Origin: Sepiola atlantica
Lineage: Eukaryota; Mollusca; Cephalopoda; Sepiida; Sepiolidae
NCBI GenBank assembly: GCA_963556195.1
Contig: OY744516.1
Span: forward strand, 36,450,278 to 36,514,277
Direction: 5' to 3'
DNA: 64,000 nucleotides
In this document: one piece after another, positions 20,881 to 32,100 of the stretch
Numbering within the stretch: the stretch's first letter is position 1
Layout: each line of letters begins with the position of its first letter
Program-made: the position numbers and the translations under genes
The notes under the pieces: generated by a model
Databases searched by the model: none
What the model saw: the letters and a program-made list of their open reading frames with translations, nothing else
What the model was told of the DNA's origin: nothing

Positions 20881-21250
20881 GTTTCTTGCTCCAGCACTCT
20901 CCTGCTCCTGCAGTCCAGAGTTCCTGCGCCAGCACTCTCCTGCTCCAGCACCCTGCAGTCAGAGTTCCTGCACCAGCACTCTCCTGCTCCAGCACCCTGC
21001 AGTCCAGAGTTCCTGCACCAGCACTCTCCTGCTCCAGCACCCTGCAGTCCAGAGTTCCTGCGCCAGCACACTCCTGCTCCAGCACCCTGCAGTCCAGAGT
21101 TCCTGCGCCAGCACTCTCCTGCTCCAGCATCCTGCAGTCCAGAGTTCCTGCGCCAGCACTCTCCTGCTCCAGCATCCTGCAGTCCAGAGTTCCTGCATCA
21201 GCACTCTCCTGCTCCAGCACCCTGCAGTCCTGAGCTCCTGCACCACTCCT
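20881..21250. repeat. 45-bp minisatellite
   Basis: About eight tandem copies of a 45-bp unit (agtccagagttcctgcacca, then gcactctcctgctccagcaccctgc). Because 45 is divisible by three, all frames on both strands stay open. The apparent proteins (…LQSRVPAPALSCSS…, …CWSRRVLAQELWTAG…) are shadows of the repeat. Units differ by single substitutions; the left end is more degenerate. Confidence 0.9.
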
Positions 21251-21851
21251 GATCCAGTGACACCATCTCATTTCACTTGTTATTACCATATGGTAAATAA
21301 ACATCCTTCTTTAAACTGTTCACCAGTTGTTCGTCATCTCTTCTTTGCCATTAAGCCGTTATTTGCCCGTGTCCACCTTCTCTTAGTTGTTGGGGCCGAT
21401 CGATCACACCGGTCGGTCGGTCCCGCAACAGATGTTCATTTCTAACAAACAACTTGTGGAGGTGATGATGTGTCAACATTAATGACACATGTGACCCCCA
21501 CACCCGTTGTCACAACTATTAAGAAACTATTTAAATGTATGTTTCACGAAATTAAATTGAACTGTTACATTTACTGGTTTAATGAAAATGTAATCGTAAG
21601 TTCGTAACTAAGTGCAATTATGCCAAATACAACTAAAATAAAAACCACTTACTTCTCTCTGGAAATTCTGAAATGTTTAAGGTACGAACTTTACATGGGT
21701 AGACGCTTTTTTGCAACATATTTTATGCTGAAATTATCTACGCATATTACACAGATGCGCATATTATATGCTTTTTATCGACCAACAACTGTTAAGATTA
21801 TAAAAAAAATGTGAAAATCTTACCTGAACAATTTTTAGAGGGGGTCATAGT
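21251..21851. other. Unassigned sequence, possibly an LTR or other element end
   Basis: Contains an AATAAA (21296) followed about 125 bp later by tcccgcaaca, the kind of spacing seen at an LTR end. A perfect 8-bp inverted repeat ATGTGTCA/TGACACAT lies at 21468-21490. No coding sequence is recognised; the remainder is AT-rich. Confidence 0.25.
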
Positions 21852-21967
21852 GTGAGTTCAGTTCGCTATGTAAATTGACCAGCCACACGAAAGAATGTTA
21901 TCTCATACCAACTGAAATTTACGTAAGATTTATATAAGATTTACATAGCGAATTGACCTCAACTCAC
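21852..21967. repeat. Small foldback sequence
   Basis: Inverted arms: gtgagttcagttcgctatg on the left and the reverse complement of gtgagttgaggtcaattcgc on the right, separated by about 60 bp. A few indels separate the arms. It could be a short non-autonomous element. No ORF. Confidence 0.5.
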
Positions 21968-22102
21968 CATCTAAATAGTAAACAGGTAAGTTTTTAAATT
22001 TCTAAAATTAATCTTAACATTTGTAGAGTCTGGAAAATTTGTTACTTTTTACTAGGTAAAAAGAAGTATAAATATATATATATATAATATTTGTTTGTTT
22101 AT

Positions 22103-22158
22103 TATCTATGTACGTATCCGTTTCGTCCTTTATAATCGGGACTCATCAACATGGAGAT
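22103..22158 (-). ncRNA. Hammerhead ribozyme, family A copy 1 (degenerate)
   Basis: Minus strand. Stem II GTCC/GGAC, GAAA, stem III ACG/CGT with loop GATA and cleavage triplet GTA are all present. The core reads TTGATGA instead of CTGATGA, which removes the essential first C. Stem I is also mispaired. Likely inactive. Confidence 0.6.
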
Positions 22159-22441
22159 ATAACTATTCACTACTGGTCATGCGATTCGAAACCCCGGATT
22201 TCGAGTATTTTACAACTCTTATCCCGACATCTAGAACTACTGGGCCACTGCTGAATAACGAATAAACAGTGATCATTTTAACACTTTATCCGGCGACTTG
22301 ACGCCATAAGAGCGTTCAACTTAATGAAAGGAACGATGCATTTATAGCTAGCGACGTCATGCTGTGTTAATACTACACTTACAGTGCCCATCTAGAAGGT
22401 TTTTCTAGGAGCTACAAATAATAAATATTTGTTTTGTTTAT

Positions 22442-22497
22442 TATCTATGTATGTGTACGTTTCGTCCTTTATAATCGGAACTCATCAGCATAGAGAT
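22442..22497 (-). ncRNA. Hammerhead ribozyme, family A copy 2
   Basis: Minus strand. Stem I TCTATG/CATAGA, core CTGATGA, stem II GTTC/GGAC (one G-U) and GAAA are intact. Stem III has one C-A mismatch because CGTA became CATA at the cleavage side. Weak or inactive cleavage is expected. Confidence 0.65.
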
Positions 22498-22735
22498 AAA
22501 ACTATTCACTACTAGTCATGCGATTCGAAACCCCGGATTCCGAGTATTTTACAACTCAAATACCGACATCTAGAACCACTGGGCCACCGGTGATAATTTT
22601 AACACTTTATCCGGCGGCTTGACGTCATAAGATCGTTCAACTTAATGAAAGGAACGATGCATTTATAGCTAGCGACGTCATGCTGTGTTAATACTAACTA
22701 CACTTACTACGCCCATCTAGAGAGTTTTTCTAGGA

Positions 22736-23379
<644 letters not shown>

Positions 23380-23450
<71 letters not shown>
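23380..23450. repeat. (TA)n microsatellite
   Basis: About 71 bp of pure TA, abutting the repeat at 23451. Confidence 0.95.
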
Positions 23451-23452
<2 letters not shown>

Positions 23453-23651
23453 AATTCCCGAAACAGTTTTTCATGGTAAACAACTGATGATCCTTTAAAT
23501 AATGTTAAGATTAGCATAAATTCTTGGAGAAAACATAATATAGTGACTGTAAAAAGTTAATTGACTTACAAGTGAAGTAGTTTTCCAACAAAGGACTTGG
23601 GACTAATAGTGTTTTTTTTTTTATATAGTTTTAATGGTTGAAAAACTTCCA

Positions 23652-23655
<4 letters not shown>
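23451..23655 (+). repeat. Dispersed repeat, inverted relative at 54757-54872
   Basis: catggtaaacaactgatgat, then an AT-rich stretch ending in acttgggact. The reverse complement of 54757-54872 matches it with scattered differences. Both copies abut (TA)n. A weaker relative is seen near 43740-43830. Confidence 0.5.

Positions 23656-23728
<73 letters not shown>
23656..23728. repeat. (TA)n microsatellite
   Basis: About 73 bp of TA. The AT-rich DNA that follows (23729-24059) shows nothing I can assign. Confidence 0.95.
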
Positions 23729-23734
<6 letters not shown>

Positions 23735-24059
23735 GCGTATTTTTAGACATATTTTTTAAACCATTGTTTCGTAATAGTATTATATATTTTTTTGAAAAAA
23801 CCATAACAATGTGTAGTGTTAAAATGAATAAAATTTATTTTAATCTTAGCTTTCGAGAAATACAATTCTCCTTGTTAAAGAGTGTTTTTCTTATTCTTCT
23901 TCCTTTTCTTCATCGTCCGATGGCAATGGACTTTTCAGAAAATCACGTTATGTCTGCAGGCGATGTTGCGTCAATTTGAATTAGAAAGGGTATTTAGATA
24001 TATTTTTTTAATATTATGTAATAATATTATTTTATTTACGGAACAATGTTTTAAAAATG

Positions 24060-24061
24060 TC

Positions 24062-24154
<93 letters not shown>
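24060..24154. repeat. (CT)n then (TA)n microsatellite
   Basis: About 50 bp of CT followed by about 44 bp of TA. The next 245 bp carry a small hairpin (cgggaatggttcccg, near 24166) and no gene. Confidence 0.95.
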
Positions 24155-24159
<5 letters not shown>

Positions 24160-24393
24160 ATGAAATCGGGAATGGTTCCCGAAAATTTCCTACATACTAT
24201 GCCCCAAAAACGACAACAACTGAAATTGGGATTTACTATATCTAATGTATTTACTATCATTGCCATGAAACCGCAGGTATCGATTGCTGATCGAACTAAT
24301 ATATAGTGTTATTTGAAATTAACAAACAAACATATGCTCTTACATACATAATTTGACACTCTTGCCATTGTTCCTATAATCCTATACGAGAAA

Positions 24394-24399
<6 letters not shown>

Positions 24400-24440
<41 letters not shown>
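24400..24440. repeat. (TA)n microsatellite
   Basis: About 40 bp of TA, directly 5' of the dispersed repeat at 24441. Confidence 0.9.
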
Positions 24441-24444
<4 letters not shown>

Positions 24445-24879
24445 GGTGTACTAAAAGCGAACTTTTAGGAAAAGTAAAACCTATTGTGAAGAGTATACAG
24501 CTCAATATCCGGGATAGAGCAGGTAGAATGAAGAAGAATGGAAAGGAATTAGAGAAGCAAAAGCCAAATCATAATTCAATTCAATTGCTCAGAGCAAGGT
24601 ATATTCCGCAAAAAAGGCAATTTATTCAAGTTAAATTTTCCTTAAGCCAGGCTTTTCAAAGATCAAAATCTTATCACCAGAGGAAGTCGCTGGGATAGAT
24701 AAGTTGGCAAAGGTCAAGATTTAAAATTTGAAAAAATAAAATAAAAGTTGTAGGGGAAGAAACACAGGGCAAAATTCTGCCCGAATGCAAGCAAATGTCC
24801 GATTGCTAAAAAGTCCGGTGTCGAAAAGTCCAGCGGAGAGAATGAGATGTAGATAGGTAGGTCGTTAAAAGGCCCGAAA
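24441..24879 (+). repeat. 439-bp dispersed repeat, copy 1 (copy 2 at 61716-62156)
   Basis: Near-identical to 61716-62156, same orientation, and both begin immediately after a (TA)n tract with aagtggtgtactaaaagcg. It contains ttttcaaagatcaaaatc followed by ttatcaccag, a decayed PLE-type hammerhead relative. No coding potential. Probably a non-autonomous element or PLE terminal part. Confidence 0.75.
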
Positions 24880-25453
24880 GGTTGTGAGAGAGGATTCAAA
24901 GTTAAATTCCAAGAAGCCACAACTTCAGGTGCGGCAAAAATAGAAAATCCAAAGGGTAAAATGTCCAAAAGGTACGCTCGTGGATGCAGGCAGGCAGGCT
25001 CAGAAGAGAGTGAGGTGGAAAATATTCGCCATTAACAATACTTCCTGGGTAGAGATGTCAGAGAAAATGCTTTAAAATGGGAAAAAATGTAGCGAAAATA
25101 TTTTAAAGTTAGCCCGAAGCGAAAGCCGGCTTGAAAATGAGGAAAGGCATAAACTCTTGTGCGACCAGTAGGCAGGGAGGGAATGAGTGAGGGGTGTGTA
25201 GGGGGAGAGAGGAACGGTGCGAAGAAGGAGAAGGGGTGCGGAGAGTGAATGCGGTTAAAACTAAGAGTGTGATTGTATATATATTAGTATTTCATGTATC
25301 CACATAACATTTTATTTTATAAAGAGATATAATTTGTTATGTATCAATTTTCAGTATTTACTTCGACAGTGCTCGATACGTAAGTAGAGCTAGGTAGGAT
25401 GAAACGCGGGAGCCTCTGTGTAGCTTGATTGCCATAAATATATTTTCATAGCT

Positions 25454-25456
<3 letters not shown>
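24880..25456. other. Purine-rich non-coding sequence
   Basis: Probably the continuation of the dispersed repeat that starts at 24441 (aaagtccagcggagagaatg type sequence), G/A-rich up to about 25250, then AT-rich. Nothing else recognised. Confidence 0.35.

Positions 25457-25502
<46 letters not shown>
25457..25502. repeat. (TA)n microsatellite
   Basis: About 45 bp of TA, just upstream of the PLE left end. Confidence 0.95.
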
Positions 25503-25504
<2 letters not shown>

Positions 25505-25565
25505 AAAGATATTTGAAGCCTAAGAATGCATTTTTTTTAAATAAATAGTAATTTATTTAAAAGTA

Positions 25566-25605
25566 GTCCCAAATTTTCGACGTAATACGTCCTCGTCAGG
25601 GGTAC
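25566..25605 (-). ncRNA. PLE hammerhead, left terminus
   Basis: Minus strand: stem I CCC/GGG, core CTGACGA, stem II GACG/CGTC with loop TATTA, GAAA, then the self-complementary AATT with T as cleavage base. One unpaired G lies between core and stem II. Confidence 0.6.
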
Positions 25606-25747
25606 AAGACATTTTTTTTTCATAGCGACATGTTTATCGCTAGTAGAAGGTAGAATCCGTAAGATGTTGATTCGGTAATAGTTCAAATGTCGAAGTCTTT
25701 TAGGGAAAGAAATATCTTTCTTACATTTAAATATTGAATGCTTTCTA

Positions 25748-27659
25748 ATGGGAGACCAACATATCTTCTTATCTTTAATGCGTGTCTTCTTTTCTTCCAA
25801 TGAGTCTATAGGTCAGCTTAAAGCCCGGCTTAACGAATATGCTCATTCTTTTGTGAATTCTACGATACGCTCTGACGAATCATTTTGGCAAAAGAACCAT
25901 TTTAAAGCTGCCAAATTACTCAAGGCGAGGACCGACATTTATATCACTAAACCTGATAAAGGTTCAGGTGTCGTAATTCTCAATCGAGCAGATTATATTT
26001 CCAAAATGGCTTCCATTTTAGAGGACACAAGTAAATTTCAATTATTAGGTGACTTGACGGCGGATCATACTTTGAGGACTGAAATTAAATTCCAGAAAAA
26101 GTTTCTAAAATTTCATAAAAATAACTTTTTCTCCAAAGAAGTCTATTCTTTGATTCGTCCTGTCGGCTCCCAGCGGCCCAGGATGTATGGATTGCCTAAG
26201 ATCCACAAACCAAATTCGCCCCTCAGACCTATCTTGTCCATGGTCGGTTCTGTCCAACATGGATTAGCTAAATGGCTTGTTCAAATCTTAGATCCTGTTT
26301 TAAAATTTTATTCTATTCATTGTATTCCTGACTCTTTCCACTTTGCGTCTTTCATGCGCAGTCTGGGCCCGTCCATTGATACTGAATTTTTCGTTTCTTT
26401 TGATGTATCTAGTCTATACACAAATGTCCCTCTTGACGAAACGATTGGCATTTGTGCCGACTTTTTGTATCGTGGGCCTACAGAGACCCCTACATTTCCC
26501 GAGAATGTTTTCGTCGAACTGATGGAGTTGGCCACTAAGTCTGTCGCCTTTAGCTTTAATAATTTGATGTATAGACAGATTGACGGTGTCTCGATGGGTA
26601 GTCCTCTTGGTCCTAGCATCGCCAACATTTTCGTTGGCTTCCATGAATGTCTACTGTTTGAGAAAGTGTCTAAACCGTGCTGTTATGTACGGTATGTTGA
26701 TGACACTTTTGCTTCCTTTCGTTCTCGTGATGCGGCTTGTTTTTTTTTTCCAACATTTAAATTTGCTCCACCCATCGTTAAAATTTACAATGGAGGAAGA
26801 AAGGGAGAATATGTTGCCATTCCTCGATGTACTCGTGGAGCGCACTCCCTCTGCTTTTATTACGAGCGTTTATAGGAAGCCCACTTTTAATGGACTTTAT
26901 CTTAGCTGGGATTCTTTTGCCCCTAAACGTAGAAAGAAGGATCTTATTAGGACTCTTGCCCACCGAGCTCTCATGATTTGTTCTAGTACTAAACTAGTGC
27001 CTGAACTTGATAAAATCAAGGACATTTTTCTTTCTAATGGATACCCCGAGCACGTCGTCTCGCATATCATCCGAAGTAAGGTTGATAACTTCACTAGAAC
27101 TAAGGTATTTGGTCCTCCTCGATGCCCCATTTATCTTAAACTTCCCTGGTTGGGTTCTTGCATCCAGCCCTTGGTTGAAAAGATATCTTCCTCGGTGACA
27201 CATTGTTTCAATGCTGCCAATATGCGCATTATTTTTTCCACTCTATCCGCTTTCCCCTCCTTCCGCAAAGACGTCTTGCCTACCAATGAGCAAAGTTGCG
27301 TAATTTATAATTTTCAATGTCAGTGCGACGCTGACTATGTAGGCAAGACCATTCAGCGATTATCGGTGAGAGTGGCTCAACATGTGCCCGGATGCATTCG
27401 TCGTCATGAACCCGTCCCTTTAGCCGGGCGGTCACAAGCCCAGGAGTCTGCCATAGGTGACCACCTTTTGGACAAAAGAATCTGTCGTGATCTATATTCT
27501 GATGATACATTTACCATTGTGCACAGAGCACGACACCGCTTCCATATAGATATATTGGAAGCTATCATTATTAATTCAAGATGTCCTACTCTCTGTAGAC
27601 AAAGGCAATTGAAATATTCCCTACAGTTATTTGGCGATTCGTGGTCATCCGCAAGGTGA
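25748..27659 (+). pseudogene. PLE reverse transcriptase / GIY-YIG endonuclease, frameshifted
   Basis: Two overlapping frames. The first (25748 to about 26750) has the PLE motifs TKPDKGSGVV, RMYGLPKIHK, FVSFDVSSLYTNVP, DGVSMGSPLGP and the catalytic YVDD. After a run of ten T at 26740-26749 the protein continues in a second frame to the TGA at 27657-27659. That part has VYRKPTFNGLYL (RT thumb region) and a GIY-YIG nuclease with CVIYNFQCQCDADYVGKT and a conserved Arg and His downstream. The enzyme would copy element RNA from a nicked end. The N-terminal ~150-200 residues of a normal PLE protein are missing. The single frameshift is in a homopolymer, as in LINE units 2 and 3. Otherwise the frames are clean, so this copy is fairly young. 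Confidence 0.85.
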
Positions 27660-27675
27660 TTTGGGAAAAAAGAAA

Positions 27676-28089
27676 AATATATATATATATATATATATAT
27701 ATTCTTTACTTGCGTTTATTTATGTATATTATTTCGCATGTATACAACCTTATGCCACCTGCTTGCAACTTTATTTTACACCAGTTTATGGTTGTTCGTG
27801 TATTTTAATCACTCTACCGACGATTCCCCTGACGAGAGTCGGACGAAAGGCTGCCTTGGGAACTTCGAACTTCAATTTTTTTTTTTTTATGCTAATGTGA
27901 GAACTTTGTTTTATTCGTGAATTTTTTTATTCGTAAATTCCGAAACCATACAAAACGTTTTTTTTTTGTTTTTTTTAATTTGTTTTATATAAAATTATTT
28001 TCTCTTTTTTTTTTTTTCTATTTCATCTTATATAAAGTTTTCCCCATATTATTCATTATTCATTTTGTAGTGTGGCACCATTTTGTCTC

Positions 28090-28092
<3 letters not shown>
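27676..28092. other. AT-rich DNA with T-homopolymers
   Basis: Short (TA)n at 27676-27701, the PLE right-end hammerhead (27824-27862), then T runs. No gene seen. Confidence 0.4.
27824..27862 (+). ncRNA. PLE hammerhead, right terminus
   Basis: Plus strand: stem I TTCCC/GGGAA (5 perfect pairs), core CTGACGA, a very short stem II (GAGTCGGAC, one G-C pair), GAAA, and stem III AGG/CCT with loop CTG, then U as cleavage base. A complete hammerhead apart from the weak stem II. Confidence 0.65.

Positions 28093-28130
<38 letters not shown>
28093..28130. repeat. (TA)n microsatellite
   Basis: About 38 bp. It is the 3' tail of the minus-strand SINE at 28131-28382. Confidence 0.9.
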
Positions 28131-28132
<2 letters not shown>

Positions 28133-28134
28133 AT

Positions 28135-28169
28135 CCACAGACAGACCGTTTTACAGCTCTTCAGTGCGG
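28135..28169 (-). ncRNA. Hammerhead, family C copy 1 (core mutated)
   Basis: Minus strand: stem I CCGCA/TGTGG (5 bp, one wobble), core CTGAAGA, stem III AC/GT and cleavage triplet GTC present. GAAA reads AAAA and stem II is not formed. Probably inactive. Confidence 0.45.
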
Positions 28170-28391
28170 CTCAATTAGCCGGGAACGAACCTACAACAAT
28201 CTAGTAGATAGTCAGCAGTTTCAACTACTAGACCTAGATGATATTTCAATGTTTTTTATATAAACATTGACCTTTATTAGACAGTGCTCCATTTGCTTAT
28301 TCATAACGAGCCTTACGTGACGCTAAACAGTAGCGGGCGATATCATTAACGACAGTGCTTAATCCGAGAAGGGGTGGGTTTATATAGTCAT

Positions 28392-28434
28392 CCACAGACA
28401 GACTTTTTCTGTTGTATTACAACTCTTCAGTACG
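28392..28434 (-). ncRNA. Hammerhead, family C copy 2
   Basis: Minus strand: core CTGAAGA, perfect 5-bp stem II GTTGT/ACAAC with loop AAT, GAAA, cleavage triplet GTC, stem I CGTA/TGTG with wobbles. Stem III is weak. Stem II and GAAA are intact here but not in copy 1. Confidence 0.5.
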
Positions 28435-28609
28435 ACTAGACTAGCACCGATCCAAAGCCGGGATAAAACTTATAGCAATCTAGTCGACAGTTTTAACCAC
28501 TAGACTACGAGACGGGCGCTGTTGATAAATAATATCTCAATGTTTTTACATAAACATTGACCGAGACTAGGCAGTGCTCCATTTGTTTATTTACAAAGAG
28601 CTTTGCATT

Positions 28610-28611
<2 letters not shown>

Positions 28612-28670
<59 letters not shown>

Positions 28671-28692
28671 CATATATATATATATATATACA

Positions 28693-28727
<35 letters not shown>

Positions 28728-28878
28728 GTATGTATGTATCTGTACATATATATGTATGTATGTATCTGTACATATATATGTATGTATGTATCTGTATATA
28801 TATATGTATGTATGTATCTGTATATATATATATATGTATGTATGTATCTGTATATATATATATGTATGTATGTATCTG

Positions 28879-28911
<33 letters not shown>

Positions 28912-29108
28912 GTATATATATACATATATATGTATGTATGTATCTGTATATATATATACATATATATGTATGTATCTGTATATATATATATACATATATA
29001 TGTATGTATGTATCTGTATATATACATTTATATGTATGTATGTATGTATCTGTGTATATATATACATATATATGTGTGTATGTATCTGTATATATATATA
29101 TATATATA
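28612..29108. repeat. (CA)n(TA)n grading into a TA/TATG minisatellite
   Basis: After about 20 bp of CA and 35 bp of TA, units of about 34-40 bp (tatatacatatatatgtatg, then tatgtatctg) repeat, each with one tatctg. This is the left half of the array into which the DNA transposon at 29109 inserted. Long Tyr-Ile open frames here are artefacts. Confidence 0.95.
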
Positions 29109-32100
29109 TTAGACCTCTTCAAAATTGACCTTTTTCTTCAAACATATGGAAACTGCTATTATTCCCATTCTCCAAGGTCTAAATTAGCTAAATATACCAG
29201 TTATTGTGATCTTGGACCTTGGTTATGCCTGCCTCAAGAGCCATGTAATTTTATTGTTGACGTTTTTCAAACACGCTGCAAAATATGGGATATTATGTCC
29301 TTATTTTCATTGTAGCTTTCCAGAGGTTGATGCTATAGCATTGAAAGTGGTACCAAATGAAAGCTAATACAATTTTCTTGCATATGGTAGTAAGCACAAT
29401 AAAACACATGAACACCTGTGTAAATTTTAACTAATTTTAATGCACAAACAGCTGGGACACTACAAAAAATCAGTTTGGTAGTATGATTGCACTGACACAT
29501 ATATTGCATAAGAAACTGTCAGATAGGATGTCACTAATACATGTATTATCACTTGTTCAATGTGGCTTTTTTGAAACTGTCAAATTTTTTCCTGTGGTAC
29601 TCCACAACTTGTAGTAAGCAGCTTCTTTGCTCTGGGTCACTTGTGATCTGAGTTGCAAAGTCACTCATTAGTTTCACACCTCTCTCAGCCACATCATTGG
29701 TCACTTTCACTGACCTCACAAACTTCTGTGCATTCCTGTAGCTGTCATTGTCTTCCCAGGTGTCAGCAGGAGTAGTGAGCCAGTCAGATTTCACTCGAAG
29801 AGCATCAAACAGAAAGTGAGACTCTGGCCTTACCAGGTCTGTGAGAACTGTAGCTGCATTGATGACAGGAAACACTGGCTTGCCTTTCCTGTAACTCTCA
29901 GGTTTCTCTGTTTCTGACAGCTTGACTGCGAGCTTCTCTTTTGCAGACTTGGTCATGCTGGCATGTGAACTGAACAAGGTGAATCGCACTAGTTCCTGGG
30001 TCAGATACCAGCGGTGGTTGTTCATTTTCTTGAGAACAGAGGTTGCCAGTTCATAGTCATACTGCTTGTATTGCAGCATGTTCTTCATAAGCTGAAGGTC
30101 ATGGATAGGTGCATCAGCTGCAGATGTGGTGGTCACCCAGTGGCTGGTGTAGAATAAGGTCAGGAACTTGTTCATCCTCTCCAGCTTGAAGATAGTGTCC
30201 GTGTTGTATTTTAGTTCCTTGGAAAACATGAGCATCTTCATACAGTAAATGTTCCTGGCCATCCAACGGGCTTGGTGAATGGCACCTGGCTTGGCCCAGT
30301 GGATACCTCGAGGAGGTTTCTCACCAAGCAGGATCAGGCACAGCTCTGCCACCTCTCTGTAATCTGTCCTCGAACTTGCTTCCTCAAGGAAATTGCTTAA
30401 GACTGCAATTGTGCTTGTCTTCTTCTGTTTCAAGTCTTGTTCAACTAGGCCCAGAACTCTTGGGCAGTCCTTAACCAACTTGTCCCACTTCTCTTTCACA
30501 TTGCTGAACATTGGGTTGTCAGGACTCTTGACCTTGCTGAACACAGCCTCCCATACACTTCCAATTATTACCTCTGATATGTGATGGCGACAAGCAAAGT
30601 AGAATACCTTTTTGCCTAGTTTTTCTTCAATAAGCTTCGCTGCACCCTTGTTGATGCCACTGTTGCTTGCTGTGGTATCAAATACCAAGCCTACAATGTT
30701 GTCTGTGAGACCCCATGCTATCAGTTCCAATGTAGCATTACACTGTTGGATTCCTGTGGAACTTTCTATGAAGGGCACACCAAGCAGCTTCCCTTCTTCA
30801 TACTGTGGAGTACCAGAGACGAGCACTGCAAAATTTTCCACTGGGTATCTTTCACCAAGAACATCCCGTAGAAGTTTTCCATCCCAGTGTAGTGTGCAGT
30901 AATCTGGCGGACTTTCCTTGAAGTTATTCATGTAACTTTGGCACAAGTTATGACGAGTGTTTATCCTATTTCGTCTTGTAGTAGAGGCTGATATAACAAA
31001 GTCATCAAGATCTGCGCCTCCTGCCTTCAACACTGCAGACGCCATGGCTGTAGTCTGGTTGTCAGAGAGTGACAACCGATCTGCAGTGCTACAAATCTCT
31101 TCACTGGTCATAACTGAGTGTGGAAAGTGTAAGGTTATCGTACTTGGTTTTGATGAACAGCTTGGTGTTGTCTCAGTGTATTCTGAACCCTCACTAGTAC
31201 CAGAGCCTTGACTGTTCTCTGGGTCTTCATCACTTGAAATTTTCCCAACTTCTGCTGCTGCAGCAGTCACTGATGATGACATTCTCTCTTCTCTTTCTTC
31301 TCGGAAGCTTTTCTCTCTAGACTTCTTCTCAAACACCTTATCATGACCTGACATGTGTGCCAGGCGAGTTGTCTGTTGGTCCAAGTAGAAATTGACGTCC
31401 TCTTCCTTGGTCTCCTTTGTGAGCAGCCTGTTGCTTCTTATCTCCTCCACAACATCCTTTGCTCCAATATCAAATAACTTGTCTAAGTCCTTCAGAAAGT
31501 TAGCTCGTTTCTCTTCCTCTGGTTTGTTATTTCTTCCCTTGTTTTTAACAATTTTCCTGTACTTTTCATGGAGGATCATGAAACGGTTGACTGCATTTGG
31601 TCTAGTTAGTGTTTTAATCCTTGCCATATTCCAGAATGGCAAAACGACATCCACTGTATTATGGGCTAAAGACCTATTGTCACTGTTGGGATTATCATTC
31701 CTCAAATGCAGGAAATACTGGAACACCTGGCGATTAGTAGGAAGTTGAGAGCCCCTGATGCTGGAGCTGGGTTGCCCAATGAGATACACATCACTGAATG
31801 ACCTTGTGGCAGGAGTTGTCACCTTTCTTCTCTTTTCAGTTGGTTCATCCCGTTCACTTGTATCGCTGACCACTTTCCCACAGCATAGTTGTCTTCCAGA
31901 TGCCATGTTGTCCACAGTTCACAAATCTTAACAAATCAGCTTTAACTTACAATCTGAAATGAAGAGATAAAACATACTTAGTGATAATTAATTATATACA
32001 TGCATTAAGAGTAACATTTTTGAGATAAAGTTATGTTTTGAGATAAAGTTATGTATTATATGATGGCATCCTTTCCAAGCATAAAAAATATATATGTTTG

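Larger units (their letters stand above)
25537..27862 (+). mobile_element. Penelope-like element (PLE) with inverted terminal hammerheads
   Basis: About 2.3 kb. The interior encodes a PLE reverse transcriptase and a C-terminal GIY-YIG endonuclease on the plus strand. A hammerhead motif facing outward (minus strand) lies at the left end (25566-25605) and one on the plus strand at the right end (27824-27862). PLEs commonly carry hammerheads in their terminal repeats, and inverted copies of the terminal repeat at the 5' end are typical. The ORF lacks the N-terminal part of a full PLE protein, so this copy is 5'-truncated. (TA)n tracts sit near both ends. Confidence 0.8.
28131..28612 (-). mobile_element. 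tRNA/hammerhead SINE, family C, two tandem copies
   Basis: Two direct copies starting tatagtcatccacagacaga at 28128 and 28383 (period about 255 bp). Read on the minus strand, each has an A-box-like TAGTCTAGTGGTT or close variant, a B box (GGTTCGTTCCC at 28181-28191 in copy 1; degenerate in copy 2), then a hammerhead 12 nt downstream and a (TA)n tail. A third, partial copy is at 55607-55700. Confidence 0.7.

Noticed and set aside
20487..21445. Cys/Trp/Glu-rich or Ala/Pro/Ser-rich repeat proteins of up to 212 codons
   Set aside because: The 45-bp minisatellite has a period divisible by three, so all six frames stay open automatically.
21620..21814. 64-codon frame starting MPNTTKIKTTYFSLEILKC
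   Set aside because: AT-rich, no homology recognised, length expected by chance.
23462..23520. Permuted hammerhead (GAAAC then CTGATGA) in the repeat at 23451
   Set aside because: The two core pieces occur, but the bases that would form stem II do not pair in any order I tried.
28557..29315. Long open frames of alternating Tyr, Ile, Cys and Met on both strands
   Set aside because: They are readings of the TA/TATG arrays. The same happens at 32220-33052 and in every (TA)n tract. No coding signal remains once the repeat is removed.
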